From contig NZ_JAELUH010000024.1 in assembly GCF_016429215.1 (NCBI RefSeq), positions 1 to 64,000 on the forward strand: a DNA stretch of 64,000 nucleotides. Direction: 5' to 3'. Shown one piece after another: positions 26,226-35,519 of this stretch. A program made the position numbers and the translations under genes. How positions within the stretch are numbered: the first letter of the stretch is position 1; each line of letters begins with the position of its first letter. This DNA is from Herbaspirillum sp. ASV7. Its GTDB lineage: Bacteria; Pseudomonadota; Gammaproteobacteria; Burkholderiales; Burkholderiaceae_D. The notes beneath the pieces were generated by a model. The model saw only the letters and a program-made list of their open reading frames with translations. It made no database searches and had not been told where the DNA came from.

Positions 26226-27770
26226 ATGACCTCCACTCCGATATTGCAGATGAGCGGCATCAGCAAGTCCTTCGGCGCGACACGGGCGCTGTCGGACATG
26301 CACCTCAACATCCGCCCCGGCGAGATCCACGCGCTCATGGGCGAGAACGGTGCCGGCAAGAGTACGCTGATGAAGGTACTCTCCGGCGTGCATGCCCCCG
26401 ACCATGGCCAGATCCTGCTGGACGGCAAGCCGGTCGCGCTGCGCGACCCGGCCGCCAGCCGCGCCGCCGGCATCAACCTGATCTACCAGGAACTGGCGGT
26501 GGCGCCCAACATCAGCGTGGCCGCCAATGTCTTCATGGGCAGCGAATTGCGCAACCGCCTGGGCCTGATCGACCATGCCGCCATGCGCAGTCGTACCGAT
26601 GCCGTGCTGGCGCAACTGGGTGCGGCCTTCAAGGCATCGGACCGCGCCGGTCGCCTCTCCATCGCCGAGCAGCAGCAGGTGGAGATCGCCCGGGCACTGG
26701 TGCATCGCAGCCGCATCCTCATCATGGACGAGCCGACGGCGGCGCTGTCCGAACGCGAGACCGAGCATCTCTTCGGCGTGGTGCGGCGGTTGCGCGATGA
26801 AGGCCTGGCTGTCATCTACATCAGCCATCGCATGGCCGAGGTGTATGCCCTGGCCGATCGCGTCACGGTGCTGCGCGACGGCAGCTTCGTGGGCGAACTC
26901 GCGCGCGAGCAGATCGATGGTGAGCGCATCGTGCAGATGATGGTGGGGCGTTCGCTGGGCGAGTTCTACCAGCATCGCCGGCTCTCACCCGAGGAAGCGG
27001 CGCAATTGAAGACCGTGCTGCAGGTGCGCGGCGTGGCTGGCGGCAAGGTCAGGCCGGCGTCCTTCGAGGCGCGCGCAGGCGAGGTGCTGGGACTGGCCGG
27101 GCTGGTGGGTGCCGGGCGCACTGAACTGGCGCGCCTGCTCTTCGGCGTCGATGCCAGGAGCGCTGGCGAGATCCTGCTCGACGGCGTGGCGGTGCAGATC
27201 GACACACCGCGCGCGGCCATGCGCCAGGGGATCGCCTATGTGCCCGAGGATCGCAAGGGCCAGGGCCTGTTCCTGCAGATGGCGGTGGCGGCCAATGCCA
27301 CCATGAACGTGGCCGCACGCCATGCGCGGCTGGGCCTGATCCGGCGCCGCTCGCTGCAGGGTGTGGCCAATGCTGCGATCAAACGCCTCAACGTCAAGGT
27401 CGCCCATGGCGAGGTGGCGGTGGGCAAGCTCTCCGGTGGTAACCAGCAGAAGGTATTGCTGGCACGCTGGCTGGAGATCGCCCCGCGCGTGCTGATCCTC
27501 GACGAGCCTACGCGGGGTGTGGATATCTATGCCAAGAGCGAGATCTACCAGCTTGTCCACAGGCTGGCCGAACAAGGCGTGGCAGTGATCGTCATCTCCA
27601 GCGAATTGCCGGAAGTGATCGGCATCTGCGACCGCGTGCTGGTCATGCGTGAGGGCAGCATCACGGGCCAGCTCTGCGGCCCCGACCTGACCCAGGAAAA
27701 CGTCATGCGCCTGGCCACCGATACAGGCGCAGCGCCTGCCACCACTCTTGCTAACGAATCCCATGGCTGA
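26226..27770 (+). CDS. Sugar ABC transporter ATPase (RbsA/MglA type)
   Basis: This 514-residue protein has two nucleotide-binding domains. The first has Walker A GENGAGKST, signature LSIAEQQQVEIA and Walker B ILIMDEPTAALS. The second has the degenerate P-loop GLVGAGRTEL, usual in this subfamily, and an intact LSGGNQQKVLLARWL and ILDEPTRGVD. ATG 26226 is preferred to an in-frame start 33 bp earlier. It overlaps the permease gene by 8 bp. It energises uptake of the sugar bound by the preceding protein. Confidence 0.95.
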   Translation: MTSTPILQMSGISKSFGATRALSDMHLNIRPGEIHALMGENGAGKSTLMKVLSGVHAPDHGQILLDGKPVALRDPAASRAAGINLIYQELAVAPNISVAANVFMGSELRNRLGLIDHAAMRSRTDAVLAQLGAAFKASDRAGRLSIAEQQQVEIARALVHRSRILIMDEPTAALSERETEHLFGVVRRLRDEGLAVIYISHRMAEVYALADRVTVLRDGSFVGELAREQIDGERIVQMMVGRSLGEFYQHRRLSPEEAAQLKTVLQVRGVAGGKVRPASFEARAGEVLGLAGLVGAGRTELARLLFGVDARSAGEILLDGVAVQIDTPRAAMRQGIAYVPEDRKGQGLFLQMAVAANATMNVAARHARLGLIRRRSLQGVANAAIKRLNVKVAHGEVAVGKLSGGNQQKVLLARWLEIAPRVLILDEPTRGVDIYAKSEIYQLVHRLAEQGVAVIVISSELPEVIGICDRVLVMREGSITGQLCGPDLTQENVMRLATDTGAAPATTLANESHG

Positions 27771-28794
27771 TACCAGGACTCCCATGATGCACAATGCCGA
27801 TGCCGGCGCACAGGCTGCGCCGCGATCCACCTCCACCGCACAATGGCTGCTGCACCGGCTGGGCATGTTGCCGGTGCTGGTGGTGTTGTACCTGTTGTTC
27901 TATGCGCTGACGATCTATCTCAGTGGCGATGGCACCTCCAACTTTGCCTCCGCCGAGAACACCATGAACATCCTGCGCCAGGTCGCCATCAACCTGGTGC
28001 TGGCCGCCGGCATGACCTTCGTCATCCTCACCGCCGGCATCGACCTCTCGGTGGGCTCGGTGCTGGCCGTGTCGGCCGTGCTGGGCATGCAGGTCTCGCT
28101 GGGGGCGGCGCCGGGCTGGTCGATCCCGGTCTTCGTGCTTTCCGGGCTGGTGATGGGCATGGTCAATGGGGCCATGGTGGCCTTCCTCAACATCAATGCC
28201 TTCGTGGTCACGCTGGGCACGATGACGGCCTTCCGGGGCGCGGCCTACCTGCTTGCCGATGGCACCTCGGTGCTCAACAACGACATTCCCAGCTTCGAGT
28301 GGATCGGCAATGGCGACTTCCTCCATGTGCCCTGGCTGATCTGGGTGGCGGTGGCGGTGGTGCTGCTGTCCTGGGTCATCCTGCGCAAGACGGTGCTGGG
28401 CATGCACATCTATGCCATCGGCGGCAACCTGCAGGCGGCGCGCCTGACGGGCATCCGCGTGGGTCTGGTGCTGCTGTTCGTGTATGCCATCAGCGGCCTG
28501 TTCTCGGGGCTGGCCGGGGCGATGTCGGCCAGTCGCCTGTACGGCGCCAACGGCAACTGGGGCAGCGGTTATGAACTGGATGCGATCGCCGCCGTGGTGC
28601 TGGGCGGCACCAGCCTGATGGGCGGTGTCGGCACGATCTGGGGGACGGTGGTGGGCGCGCTCATCATCGGTGTGATGAACAACGGCCTGACCATCCTCGG
28701 GCTGTCGTCGTTCTGGCAATACGTGGCCAAGGGCGCGGTGATCGTGCTGGCGGTGATCCTGGACAAATGGCGTCAGAAGGACGCAAGCCAATGA
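27763..28794 (+). CDS. Sugar ABC transporter permease (RbsC type)
   Basis: This 343-residue inner-membrane permease of the BPD_transp_2 family has about nine hydrophobic segments. Family stretches include ILTAGIDLSVGSVLAVSAVL, FVVTLGTMTAFRGAAYL and AIAAVVLGGTSLMGGVGT. ATG 27763 overlaps the ATPase stop (ATGGCTGA), and its own stop overlaps the isomerase start (ATGA at 28791-28794). The three genes are therefore tightly coupled. The N-terminal 30 residues are hydrophilic and poorly conserved. Confidence 0.95.
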   Translation: MADTRTPMMHNADAGAQAAPRSTSTAQWLLHRLGMLPVLVVLYLLFYALTIYLSGDGTSNFASAENTMNILRQVAINLVLAAGMTFVILTAGIDLSVGSVLAVSAVLGMQVSLGAAPGWSIPVFVLSGLVMGMVNGAMVAFLNINAFVVTLGTMTAFRGAAYLLADGTSVLNNDIPSFEWIGNGDFLHVPWLIWVAVAVVLLSWVILRKTVLGMHIYAIGGNLQAARLTGIRVGLVLLFVYAISGLFSGLAGAMSASRLYGANGNWGSGYELDAIAAVVLGGTSLMGGVGTIWGTVVGALIIGVMNNGLTILGLSSFWQYVAKGAVIVLAVILDKWRQKDASQ

Positions 28795-30002
28795 GGCCCC
28801 ACATGACGCAACTTCCCGATGTCGAAAGCCTGCGCTTCCTGCAGGATCATGTGGCCAGCACACTGGCCTTCTACGATCGCCATGCCATCGACCCGCAGGG
28901 CGGCTTCTATCACTACCTGAAGGATGATGGCAGCGTCTACAACCGCAGCCATCGTCATCTGGTCAGCGCCACGCGGCTGGTGTTCACCCAGGCCATGGCC
29001 TATACCCACACCGGCCAGGCGCGCTATCTGCAGCAGGCCCGGCAGGCGCTGGCGCAGATGGAAAGCTTCCGCCATGCCCAAGGGCCGCTGGCCGGATTGT
29101 TCGCCTGGACCACCGAGGCCGGCCGCATCGAGGATGGTACGGTGATGGCCTATGGCCAGGCCTTCGTGCTGCTGGCCTATGCGCATGCGCATCGCATCGG
29201 CCTGTGCGATGAAGAGGCGGTGGCACAGGCCTTCGAGCGGATGGAGACGGCCTTCTTCGAACCGCAGCAGCGCGCCTACGCCGACGAGATCACGCCGCTC
29301 GGTGAGCGCATCGGCTATCGCGGCCAGAACGCCAACATGCACATGTGCGAAGCCTGCCTGGCCGCCTACGAGGCCACCGGACGACAGCGTTACCTGGAGC
29401 GCGCGCAGCTACTCATCGAGCGTTTCGTCTTCGAGCTGGCACGGCAGTCGCAGGGGCTGGTGTGGGAACATTATCGCCAGGACTGGTCGCTGGACGAGGA
29501 CTACAACCGCGGCAATCGCGACAACATCTTCAAGCCCTGGGGCTTCCAGACCGGCCATCAGACCGAATGGGCCAAGCTGCTGCTGATCGCCCATGGGCAT
29601 GCGCCGCAGCTGCCCTACGTGGCGCGTGCGGCCGAGTTGCAACGCGCGGCCTGGCAGCATGGCTGGGATCCCCTGTACGGCGGCCTGATCTACGGCTTCG
29701 GTACCGACTTGCGGCCCTACGACACCGACAAGTACTTCTGGGTGCAGGCCGAGTCATTCGCCAGTGCCTGGCGTCTGTGGCGTGTCACGGGGGAGGCGGA
29801 ATTCCGCGACCAGTACCATGCCATCTGGGCGTGGAGCTGGGCGCACCTGGTCGATCACCAGTTCGGCGCGTGGTTCCGCATCCTGGCCGCCGACGGCACC
29901 AAGCTGGAAGACACCAAGTCACCCGCCGGCAAGGTGGACTACCACACCATGGGGGCCTGCTGGGATGTGATGGCGGCGGGAGGACTGCGCCAGCAGGGCT
30001 GA
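28791..30002 (+). CDS. AGE-family aldose-ketose isomerase/epimerase
   Basis: This 403-residue (alpha/alpha)6-barrel enzyme belongs to the N-acylglucosamine 2-epimerase family. Catalytic histidines align with YihS-type mannose/aldose isomerases: H184 (NANMHMCEACL), H256 (FQTGHQTEW) and H385 (VDYHTMGACWD), with an Arg in NRSHRHLVSATR. Its start overlaps the permease stop by 4 bp, so it acts on the imported sugar or its product. Interconversion of mannose and fructose is the most likely reaction, but cellobiose or N-acyl sugar epimerisation is possible. Confidence 0.85.
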   Translation: MRPHMTQLPDVESLRFLQDHVASTLAFYDRHAIDPQGGFYHYLKDDGSVYNRSHRHLVSATRLVFTQAMAYTHTGQARYLQQARQALAQMESFRHAQGPLAGLFAWTTEAGRIEDGTVMAYGQAFVLLAYAHAHRIGLCDEEAVAQAFERMETAFFEPQQRAYADEITPLGERIGYRGQNANMHMCEACLAAYEATGRQRYLERAQLLIERFVFELARQSQGLVWEHYRQDWSLDEDYNRGNRDNIFKPWGFQTGHQTEWAKLLLIAHGHAPQLPYVARAAELQRAAWQHGWDPLYGGLIYGFGTDLRPYDTDKYFWVQAESFASAWRLWRVTGEAEFRDQYHAIWAWSWAHLVDHQFGAWFRILAADGTKLEDTKSPAGKVDYHTMGACWDVMAAGGLRQQG

Positions 30003-30006
30003 TCCG

Positions 30007-30020
30007 CCCCCCCCCCCCCC
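30007..30020. repeat. Run of 14 cytosines
   Basis: An uninterrupted C14 tract lies between the stop codons of two converging genes (30002 and 30023). It is outside both reading frames. Runs of this length slip readily during replication and sequencing, so its true length may vary. Confidence 0.95.
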
Positions 30021-30022
30021 GT

Positions 30023-30859
30023 TCAGGGCGTCTTGAGGAAGACGCTGTCGTAGATCCTGCGGATCTCGGCGGCAGAATCGGGATCGTGCCAGCGTTGCAC
30101 GATGGCGCGGTAATAAGGCTTGTCGCGATACGCCACCAGCACCTTGTCGACCTGTTCGATGACCTTGCGCCCCCATTCGTTCTTCGGACACATCACGCGG
30201 TTGAACACCACTTCATCGGCCTCCTGCGTAGGGATGGCCACCAGTTCGCCGGGATGGCCCATGACGCTGGCCTGGTAGAAGGCCAGCAGGGGCAGTTCGA
30301 TCATGTAGTCGATACGCCCGGCCAGCAGCATGCTGATGGCCTCGACCTGTTCGGAGTAGTTCTCGCGCGGGGGATAGGCGGCCAGCAGCCGGTCCACGGT
30401 CGGGCTGTAGGAGCGGTCGCGCATCACCGAGGTCGTCAGCTGTCGGTTCTGCAGCAGGGCTTGCAGCGACTGTGGCGACCTGAACTGTGACTGGCGGTCG
30501 CGACGCACGATGATGCGCAGTGGTAGGAAGATCGAGGTGGGTAACGAGAAGTAGGCATAGGCTTCGCGCTCGGGAGTCTTCAACGCGCCTATGTAACACC
30601 AGTGGCTGCCTTTCCTGATCTCGGTGATCACGCGCGGGAAGGGCGCGGACAGGTCGACATGCTCGTACTGTGGCAGGTGCTCACGGATGACACCCAGGGT
30701 CAGGTCGAAGATGCCCTGCTGCGCCCATTCGCCCTCGCGGATCATGTAGGGCGGCACGTGATGCCGCCCCCAGATGATCTGGTCACCGGCCATGGCCGGC
30801 AGGCCGGGCAGCGCCAACAGCAGCAGGGCCAGGAACTGACGTAATGCACGATGCAACAT
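30023..30859 (-). CDS. Periplasmic solute-binding protein (SBP_bac_3-like, TIGR02285 type)
   Basis: This 278-residue protein has a signal peptide (cut near LPAMA-GD) and a class-3 solute-binding fold starting IIWGRHHVPPYMI. It continues through VITEIRKGSHWCYIGALKTP and ends with VDKVLVAYRDKPYYRAIVQRW. It resembles the TIGR02285 group, which are orphan binding proteins without a linked permease. It is the last gene of a minus-strand set and lies 27 bp after a diguanylate cyclase gene, which suggests a sensory and not a transport role. Confidence 0.75.
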   Translation of the reverse strand: MLHRALRQFLALLLLALPGLPAMAGDQIIWGRHHVPPYMIREGEWAQQGIFDLTLGVIREHLPQYEHVDLSAPFPRVITEIRKGSHWCYIGALKTPEREAYAYFSLPTSIFLPLRIIVRRDRQSQFRSPQSLQALLQNRQLTTSVMRDRSYSPTVDRLLAAYPPRENYSEQVEAISMLLAGRIDYMIELPLLAFYQASVMGHPGELVAIPTQEADEVVFNRVMCPKNEWGRKVIEQVDKVLVAYRDKPYYRAIVQRWHDPDSAAEIRRIYDSVFLKTP

Positions 30860-30886
30860 GGCCGGCTTTCTTCGATAAACAGCAGG

Positions 30887-32275
30887 CTAGGCGGGAACGT
30901 CCGCCACCAGCGTCTGGTTGCGCCCCAGTACCTTGGCGCGATAGAGCGCCGCATCGGCCGTCTGCAGCAGGGTGTGGAAATCGCCTTCCGGCGGGGGCAC
31001 GCAACTGGCCACGCCGACGCTGATAGTGATGCGTCCGAACTCCGACATGCCGTGCGGGATGGCCAGGGCATAGATGGCTTCGCACATCTTGTGGGCGATG
31101 CCGTTGCCGGAATCGGCATCGGTATCGGCCGCGATCAGGGCGAACTCCTCGCCACCATAGCGCGCCACCGTGTCGCCGGGCCGGCCGACGGTCTGCTGCA
31201 GCGCCTGGGCAACCTGGCGCAGAACGGCGTCGCCGGCCACATGACCATAGTGATCGTTGTAGTGCTTGAACCAGTCCACATCGATGATGGCCACCGTCAG
31301 GGGACTGCCGGCGCGGGCGCAGCGGCGCCATTCCTGGACGAGTGTCTCGTCGAAGCAGCGGCGGTTGGCAATGCCGGTGAGACCATCGGTCAGGCTGAGC
31401 ATCTTGAGCTGGTCGTTGGCCTGGGCCAGGTCGCGGGTACGCTCGGCGATGCGCAGCTCCAGCGAGCGGTTCAGGGCACGCAGGGATTGCTTCTCCTGTT
31501 CCAGCTGGTCGTAGAGCCGCTGGTTTTGCACGGTATGCTTGCGCAGGCTGGCCAGCATGGCATTGATGGCATCGGCCAGGAAGTGCAGCTCATGCTGCTT
31601 CTTGCCCGGCAGGACGATGCTGCTCTGGGCATTGGGCTGGTTCAGGTCCTGCTCCCGCACGAAGCGGCTGAGCTTGGTGATAGGCTCGCCCAGCCAGCGC
31701 TGGAACACATAGAGGAAGATGAACCACAGCACCAGGGTCTTGATGATGGAGTTGATCAGGATCAGCGTGAAGCCGTAAGCCACCTTCTTGATGACCACGT
31801 GGCGGCTGGAATACACGGTCCAGGAACCGATGTCATGGCTGACATTGTGCTCGTCGCGATACAGGATAGGAAAGCGATGGCTGGTGGACGCATTGAGGAA
31901 ACCGGCCGCTACCATGCTGCGCACGCCATCGGCATCGACGTGGATGTGGCGGCCCTCGCTATCGAAAACATTTCCGCGCGCCATCACCAGCCGGCCCTGG
32001 GGATCCTCGATCTTCACCCCTGTCACCACCGGCAGGTTGCTGATGCCCGCCAGGGTGGCGCGTTGCACGTCACCCTGGAAGCGCCAGGTCGAGCTGGCCA
32101 GGCTGGCCCCGAAGGTCCTGTCCATGGCCAGCAGTTCGCTGTCGATGCCAGCCTTGGTGTGCTGATAATCGGCGCTCAGCTGTACGCAGGTCACGATGAG
32201 CGTGACCACGAAGTAGCTACCGAAGATGATGCGCAGCAGATGGACAGCCAGGGAATTCTTGGAGAGCAAATTCAT
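30887..32275 (-). CDS. Membrane diguanylate cyclase
   Basis: This 462-residue protein makes c-di-GMP. It has transmembrane helix 1 (about 12-34), a periplasmic sensor domain (about 35-160), helix 2 (about 166-190), a HAMP-like and coiled-coil linker (about 195-290), and a GGDEF domain (about 290-460). The active site is GGEEF at 374-378, and the product-inhibition site RPGD at 365-368 sits five residues before it, so feedback control is expected. It is flanked 13 bp upstream by the flavo-oxidase gene and 27 bp downstream by the binding-protein gene, all on one strand. Confidence 0.93.
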   Translation of the reverse strand: MNLLSKNSLAVHLLRIIFGSYFVVTLIVTCVQLSADYQHTKAGIDSELLAMDRTFGASLASSTWRFQGDVQRATLAGISNLPVVTGVKIEDPQGRLVMARGNVFDSEGRHIHVDADGVRSMVAAGFLNASTSHRFPILYRDEHNVSHDIGSWTVYSSRHVVIKKVAYGFTLILINSIIKTLVLWFIFLYVFQRWLGEPITKLSRFVREQDLNQPNAQSSIVLPGKKQHELHFLADAINAMLASLRKHTVQNQRLYDQLEQEKQSLRALNRSLELRIAERTRDLAQANDQLKMLSLTDGLTGIANRRCFDETLVQEWRRCARAGSPLTVAIIDVDWFKHYNDHYGHVAGDAVLRQVAQALQQTVGRPGDTVARYGGEEFALIAADTDADSGNGIAHKMCEAIYALAIPHGMSEFGRITISVGVASCVPPPEGDFHTLLQTADAALYRAKVLGRNQTLVADVPA

Positions 32276-32288
32276 GTTCTTGCGCGAT

Positions 32289-33806
32289 CTAGGCTATCGG
32301 TATGCTTTGCTCGAAGTGGAATAGATTATGCGGGTCATACTTCTTTTTCACCCGCATGAGTTGTGGCAGGTTGTCGCCATAGTAGGCCTTCGCCCAGTGC
32401 GGCAGCTCCCGGCTGGGGAAGTTGACGTAGGACTGCGGCAGCATGAAGCGCTGCATGGCCGCGAAGTATTCCGACAGCCAGGCCTGCTGCCGGCGCACCA
32501 CGTCGGGTTTGTCGATGGGCGCCCAGGCGCTTTCCATTTCGAAGATGTAGTTGGCGTTGCGATGCACGTAGGCGGTGGCATCGGTGGCGACGTCCCTGAC
32601 CTTGCCGCCGATGGCGAAGAGGATGCCCATGTTCTCCGGCAGCAGCGAGCCGCCCGGCCATTTCATCATCCACTGCAGCATGGTCTCCAGCGCCTCCGGC
32701 GGCAGCGACTCGGCCACGTAGGAAGAGCGCAGGTCGTACATGCCGTTGGGGTCATCGGTGATGAGGTAGTCACGTGCCTGCCAGTAGCTCATCTGGCGGA
32801 TGTCCTGCTTGAGCGGCTTGACCAGCTTGAGCGCCGGCGCCAGCGCTTCCAGCGCCTTCTCGCGCGGGCCGAAGAATTGTCCCAGCGTCGTCACCAGCAG
32901 TTGCTCGCGACGCGGGAAGGCGCCGGGGGCATCGGGATAGGCCTTGGTGCGGGTGGAGATCTGCTGGGCGTGGTTGTTCTGGATCTCCTGGAGCGCGGTG
33001 AGCAGTTCGATCTGCTTCTCGCCGGGCCAGACGATGTTGAAGATGGTGACATCATCCTTGACCTCGTGCAGCTCGAAGCTGAAGGCGGTATTGATGCCGA
33101 AATTGCCGCCGCCGCCGCCGCGCAGTGCCCAGAACAGGTCGCGATGGTCGCCCTGGGCATCGGCGCTGACCTGCTGGCCGTTGGCCAGGACCACGTAGGT
33201 CTGCACCAGGCTGTCGCAGGTCAGGCCGGCGTGGGTGGCGGAAAATCCCCAGCCGCCGCCCAGCACCAGGCCGCTGGCGCCCACCGTGGGGCAGCGGCCG
33301 GAGGGAATGGCGAAGGTCGAGCCGCTGAAGGCGTCGGCCATGTTCTGGTTGCTGGCGCCGGCCAGGATATAGCCACGGTTCTTGTCGGTATCGAACCAGA
33401 CCTTGTTCATGGCCTTGACGTCGATGAGCAGCCCGCGCGTGGTGGAGAAGCCGGCATAGTTATGGCCGCCGGAGCGTACCGCGAACTTCTCGCGGTGATC
33501 GGCCGCCCAGCGCAGGCAGAGCCGGACGTCGTGGGCATCGGCGCACATCGCCACGGCACGCGGCAGGATGTCGGCAAAGCGGGCATTGTTGGGGGCCGCC
33601 GCCATGGCATATCCCATTTCACCCGGCAGGATCAGCCGGCCATGCAGACTGTTGCGCAAGGCCCGCAGGTTCTTGGGCGTATGCAATGCCGGGGCAGCGG
33701 GGGCAATCGGTGCGGCCTTGAGCGCCGCGGGAATACTGCTTGCGTACAACAACGCGGCGCCGGCTTGCAGGAAGTTGCGCCGTGGCATGGCCTTGGAATC
33801 GCCCAT
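32289..33806 (-). CDS. Tat-exported FAD-linked oxidase (berberine-bridge family)
   Basis: This 505-residue oxidoreductase begins with a twin-arginine signal (MPRRNFLQAGAALL). The FAD_binding_4 domain carries RSGGHNYAGFS (H115) and SGRCPTVGASG (C172), the His and Cys that hold FAD by two covalent bonds in berberine-bridge-type oxidases. A C-terminal BBE motif is visible (YYGDNLPQLMRVKKKYDPHN). Such enzymes oxidise sugars, oligosaccharides or aromatic alcohols in the periplasm. The substrate is unknown. It leads a probable three-gene operon with the diguanylate cyclase and binding protein. Confidence 0.88.
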   Translation of the reverse strand: MGDSKAMPRRNFLQAGAALLYASSIPAALKAAPIAPAAPALHTPKNLRALRNSLHGRLILPGEMGYAMAAAPNNARFADILPRAVAMCADAHDVRLCLRWAADHREKFAVRSGGHNYAGFSTTRGLLIDVKAMNKVWFDTDKNRGYILAGASNQNMADAFSGSTFAIPSGRCPTVGASGLVLGGGWGFSATHAGLTCDSLVQTYVVLANGQQVSADAQGDHRDLFWALRGGGGGNFGINTAFSFELHEVKDDVTIFNIVWPGEKQIELLTALQEIQNNHAQQISTRTKAYPDAPGAFPRREQLLVTTLGQFFGPREKALEALAPALKLVKPLKQDIRQMSYWQARDYLITDDPNGMYDLRSSYVAESLPPEALETMLQWMMKWPGGSLLPENMGILFAIGGKVRDVATDATAYVHRNANYIFEMESAWAPIDKPDVVRRQQAWLSEYFAAMQRFMLPQSYVNFPSRELPHWAKAYYGDNLPQLMRVKKKYDPHNLFHFEQSIPIA

Positions 33807-33981
33807 TTTTTCCCCTGATGAAGTTGTTCTCGCCGCGCCGGTGGAGCCGGTGCGCTGGTCAGATCATTCTATCGCTTGGTTTTGTTGTCTTGCGCAGCGA
33901 AATTGATTCTTTCGTACATCTTTTTTTGTAATTACGTGATTGTTGGTGATTATCTGTGACTATCTGGAATGTAACTGCGTG

Positions 33982-34911
33982 CTATGGCTGGCACAGGGCC
34001 TCACTCAGCCACTGCCGGTCGGCCGCGAAGCACTGGTTCATCCAGGTACTGAATGAGGCCAGTGGCGAGGACGGGTTGCCATCCTGGCTGTGCGGATGGA
34101 CCAGCCAATACGCCGCGTCTTGCCAATCTCCAGCCGGGAAGGGTGCCACCAGCATGCCCTGGCGCAATGCCAGCGATACCAGCGACCAGCGCGCCAGCGT
34201 CACGCCCTGGCCGGCGATGGCTGCATCGATGGCCGCGCTTTCGTGGTTGAAGACGATCGCCGGCGCGGCCGCCATGTCGGCGCCATCGATGCCATGCTGG
34301 GAGAACCAGTCGGCCCAGGCCTGGCGGTCGTGGACATGCAGCAAGGTCAGCCCGCGTAGCGCCGCCGATTCGCCATGGCCGGCCAGGGCTGGTGCGCAGA
34401 CCGGCAGCAGGCGTTCCTCGCTCAGTCGCGTGCAGGACAGTCCCGGCCAGGGCCCGACGCCATAGCGGATGGCAGCATCGATGTCTTCACGCAGGAAGTT
34501 GACGTGTTGCTCGCTCTGTGTCAGGTGCAATTCGAGTTGCGGATGCTGGCGGGCGAAATCGCCCAGGCGCGGCACCAGCCATTTCGACGAGAAATTCGGT
34601 GAGCAGGACAGCGACAGGCGCGCCGGAGCAGGGTGCGACGCCAATGCGGCGGTGGCCCGTTCGATCTGATCCAGCGCCACACCGATGGCGTGCAGGTAAT
34701 CGGCGCCGGCCGTGGTGAGACGCAACTGGTTGGGCAGACGCTCGAAGAGCGGGCGGCCGAGTTCTTCCTCCAGTGCCTTGATCTGGTGGCTCACCGCACC
34801 CTGGGTGACGCACAGCTCCTGTGCGGCCAGCGTGAAGCTGCAATGGCGTGCGGCGGCATCAAAGGCGCGCAGGGCATGCAGGGAGGGAAGTTTGCGAGCG
34901 GCCATGGACAT
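33982..34911 (-). CDS. LysR-family regulator, GcvA-like
   Basis: This 309-residue regulator has the helix-turn-helix at about 8-65 (LHALRAFDAAARHCSFTLAA and VTQGAVSHQIKALEEELG), with the GcvA/AmpR-type subgroup pattern, and an effector domain to about residue 300. It is divergent from the Rid-family gene at 35055 across 143 bp. Regulation of that gene is likely by position. No T-N11-A operator was clear to the eye in the gap. Confidence 0.9.
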   Translation of the reverse strand: MSMAARKLPSLHALRAFDAAARHCSFTLAAQELCVTQGAVSHQIKALEEELGRPLFERLPNQLRLTTAGADYLHAIGVALDQIERATAALASHPAPARLSLSCSPNFSSKWLVPRLGDFARQHPQLELHLTQSEQHVNFLREDIDAAIRYGVGPWPGLSCTRLSEERLLPVCAPALAGHGESAALRGLTLLHVHDRQAWADWFSQHGIDGADMAAAPAIVFNHESAAIDAAIAGQGVTLARWSLVSLALRQGMLVAPFPAGDWQDAAYWLVHPHSQDGNPSSPLASFSTWMNQCFAADRQWLSEALCQP

Positions 34912-35054
34912 GAAAGGGATTGGGGCTAGCCTGAGAAAAGATGCTTTGCGGCATACCGACGCTGAAAAATATCATGGATGCCATGTCATTGCAGCCCGGC
35001 CATTCAGGGCGGCGACGGCAGCCTTTCCAATGCCTGACCTCTTGAGGAGTCTTC

Positions 35055-35519
35055 ATGAATCTGCAACAACGTCTCGACCAGCTTTCTCTCACCTTGCCGG
35101 CCTCGTCCGCTCCCGGGGCGCGCTATGCCAGCGGTGTCCAGCACCAGGGGCTGGCATGGATCAGCGGGCAGCTGCCGCGCGAGGGAGATCGTGTGCTGGT
35201 GGCCGGCAAGCTGGGCCGCGAAGTCTCGATCGCCTCTGGTCAGGAAGGCGCACGCGCGGCGCTCCTGCGCGCGCTGGCCGCGTTGCGCGATACGGTGGGT
35301 GATCTGACGCGCATCGAGCGCATCCTGAGGCTCAATGTCTATGTCAACAGTAGCGATGATTTCAGCCAGCAGAGTGCGGTTGCCGATGGCGCCTCGTCGC
35401 TGATCTATGAGCTGTTCGGCCCGGAGCTTGGCGCGCATGCGCGCACCAGCGTGGGCGTGGCGCAATTGCCGCGCAATGCCTGTGTCGAACTGGATATCGT
35501 GGTGGCGCTGGAGGTGTAA
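35055..35519 (+). CDS. RidA/YjgF-family enamine/imine deaminase-like protein
   Basis: This 154-residue protein of the Rid superfamily carries the Arg of the active site in GAHARTSVGVAQLPRN, with a following Glu in ACVELDIVVALEV. It matches the longer, YjgH/VicII-like subgroup more than archetypal RidA (128 residues). A role in clearing reactive enamine or imine intermediates is inferred from the family. Divergent from a GcvA-like LysR gene. No pyridoxal enzyme is adjacent to suggest a substrate. Confidence 0.88.
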   Translation: MNLQQRLDQLSLTLPASSAPGARYASGVQHQGLAWISGQLPREGDRVLVAGKLGREVSIASGQEGARAALLRALAALRDTVGDLTRIERILRLNVYVNSSDDFSQQSAVADGASSLIYELFGPELGAHARTSVGVAQLPRNACVELDIVVALEV

